Assembly: GCA_023807065.1 (NCBI GenBank) | Contig: JAJJLU010004071.1 | Location: 1-19,326, forward strand | Reading direction: 5' to 3' | Origin: Isotricha intestinalis | Lineage: Eukaryota > Ciliophora > Litostomatea > Vestibuliferida > Isotrichidae | DNA: 19,326 nucleotides | Shown here: positions 18,903-19,326 of the stretch, in pieces | How positions within the stretch are numbered: position 1 is the first letter of the stretch | Layout of the letters: each line of letters begins with the position of its first letter | Position numbers and translations under genes: made by a program | Notes under the pieces: generated by a model | What the model was told of the DNA's origin: nothing | What the model saw: only the letters and a program-made list of their open reading frames with translations | Databases searched by the model: none

Positions 18903-19326
18903 ATGTTTAGTAAATTAATGATATTTTTTTCTATTTTTGATTTTAATTATATCATAATAAAATTTATGATATAAATCAAAAATTAAAATCACAAATCCTC
19001 ATGAAGAATGAAAAGAAAGAGAAACAGAAAAAAAAAAATGTAAAAGAATATACTCAGATTATTCTTTTGAAGATATTTTTCAATTAAATGATGAATTTAT
19101 AATAGCATCAACAATATTTGATGATATATATGAATTTAAATATTATAATTAATATATGACAAAAGGTAAAATTTTTGCCTTTAATTTAAAAACTAAAAAG
19201 TTGTTTGAAATTCCTATTAAATTCTCCAAACAATGATATACATTTTTTAAACATATGACTCATATTTTCAACTTCTGTTAAATTAAATTTTTCAAAATTT
19301 ATTTTATTAGTTTTTCACATTCAAAA
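18903..19326 (+). pseudogene. Paraoxonase/arylesterase-like gene, 5' part, interrupted
   Basis: ATG 18903 opens a hydrophobic N-terminus (LMIFFSIFDFNYIIIKF) like the uncleaved anchor of paraoxonases, then a break. From about 19040 the frame reads YSFEDIFQLNDEFIIAST, then after a TAA at 19150-19152 (in YN-TAA-YMTKGK) MTKGKIFAFNLKTKKLFEIP. The order of an E-D pair, a (I)(A/S)S strand and a GKI strand matches the early blades of the six-bladed PON/SMP-30-like propeller. The next expected element, a NDIHF-type segment before PHGI, appears only after a further break (PNNDIHF), and the window then ends. Truncated at the window edge; activity cannot be judged. Confidence 0.4.

Noticed and set aside
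1..19326. tRNA, rRNA, CRISPR array or transposase
   Set aside because: No clover-leaf-like GC-rich segment, rRNA motif, spaced repeats or transposase motif could be recognised by eye in either strand.

Overview
The window looks like nuclear DNA of a unicellular eukaryote: about 80 % A+T by eye, compact, with no convincing introns. It carries typical eukaryotic families (AGC kinase, calpain, ribonuclease-inhibitor-type LRR protein, FCP/SCP phosphatase, proteasome alpha-like protein, RNF213-like region, paraoxonase-like protein, CaaX-tailed Ras-like protein) and Asn-rich low complexity. A ciliate, perhaps a gut or rumen one, fits best. That is an inference; no rRNA or true telomere repeat is present.

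Layout. 1-775 (+) is a partial low-complexity gene. 960-1980 (-) is an AGC kinase and 2118-4064 (-) an LRR protein; both are recognisable but carry single-base frame breaks. 4204-4808 (-) is a proteasome-alpha-like gene, divergent from an FCP/SCP-phosphatase-like gene at 4908-5690 (+). 5865-6209 (+) is a small unknown ORF. The best preserved block follows: calpain (6456-8927, +), bacterial-type adenylosuccinate synthetase (9087-10382, -), a degenerate Ras-like protein ending in CIVF (10583-11152, -), and a long Asn-rich ORF (11354-13606, -). Upstream of that ORF, and probably part of the same gene, lie two membrane segments and a coil (to 15089). The right third (+) holds an RNF213-like C-terminal region (15478-17980), an unknown membrane-anchored protein (18066-18804) and the start of a paraoxonase-like gene (18903-end).

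Two patterns stand out. First, the loci fall into two classes of stop-codon use. The first gene, LRR, calpain, AdSS, Ras-like and Asn-rich ORFs encode Gln only with CAA/CAG and end in TAA; the kinase does nearly the same. The proteasome-like, phosphatase-like, channel-like, RNF213-like and right-end loci carry repeated in-frame TAA/TAG at Gln-like positions, inside frames that otherwise keep family similarity. In the proteasome-like gene the frame closes with TGA. This resembles the ciliate UAR=Gln code beside standard-code genes, and could mean context-dependent decoding, transfer between codes, a chimeric contig, or decay by CAA-to-TAA mutation. Second, nearly all frame breaks are consistent with loss of one base, mostly in short A or T runs, which points to uncorrected long-read indels at least as much as to pseudogenes.

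The genes do not form one pathway. The window reads as ordinary housekeeping and signalling genes mixed with damaged or recoded copies.
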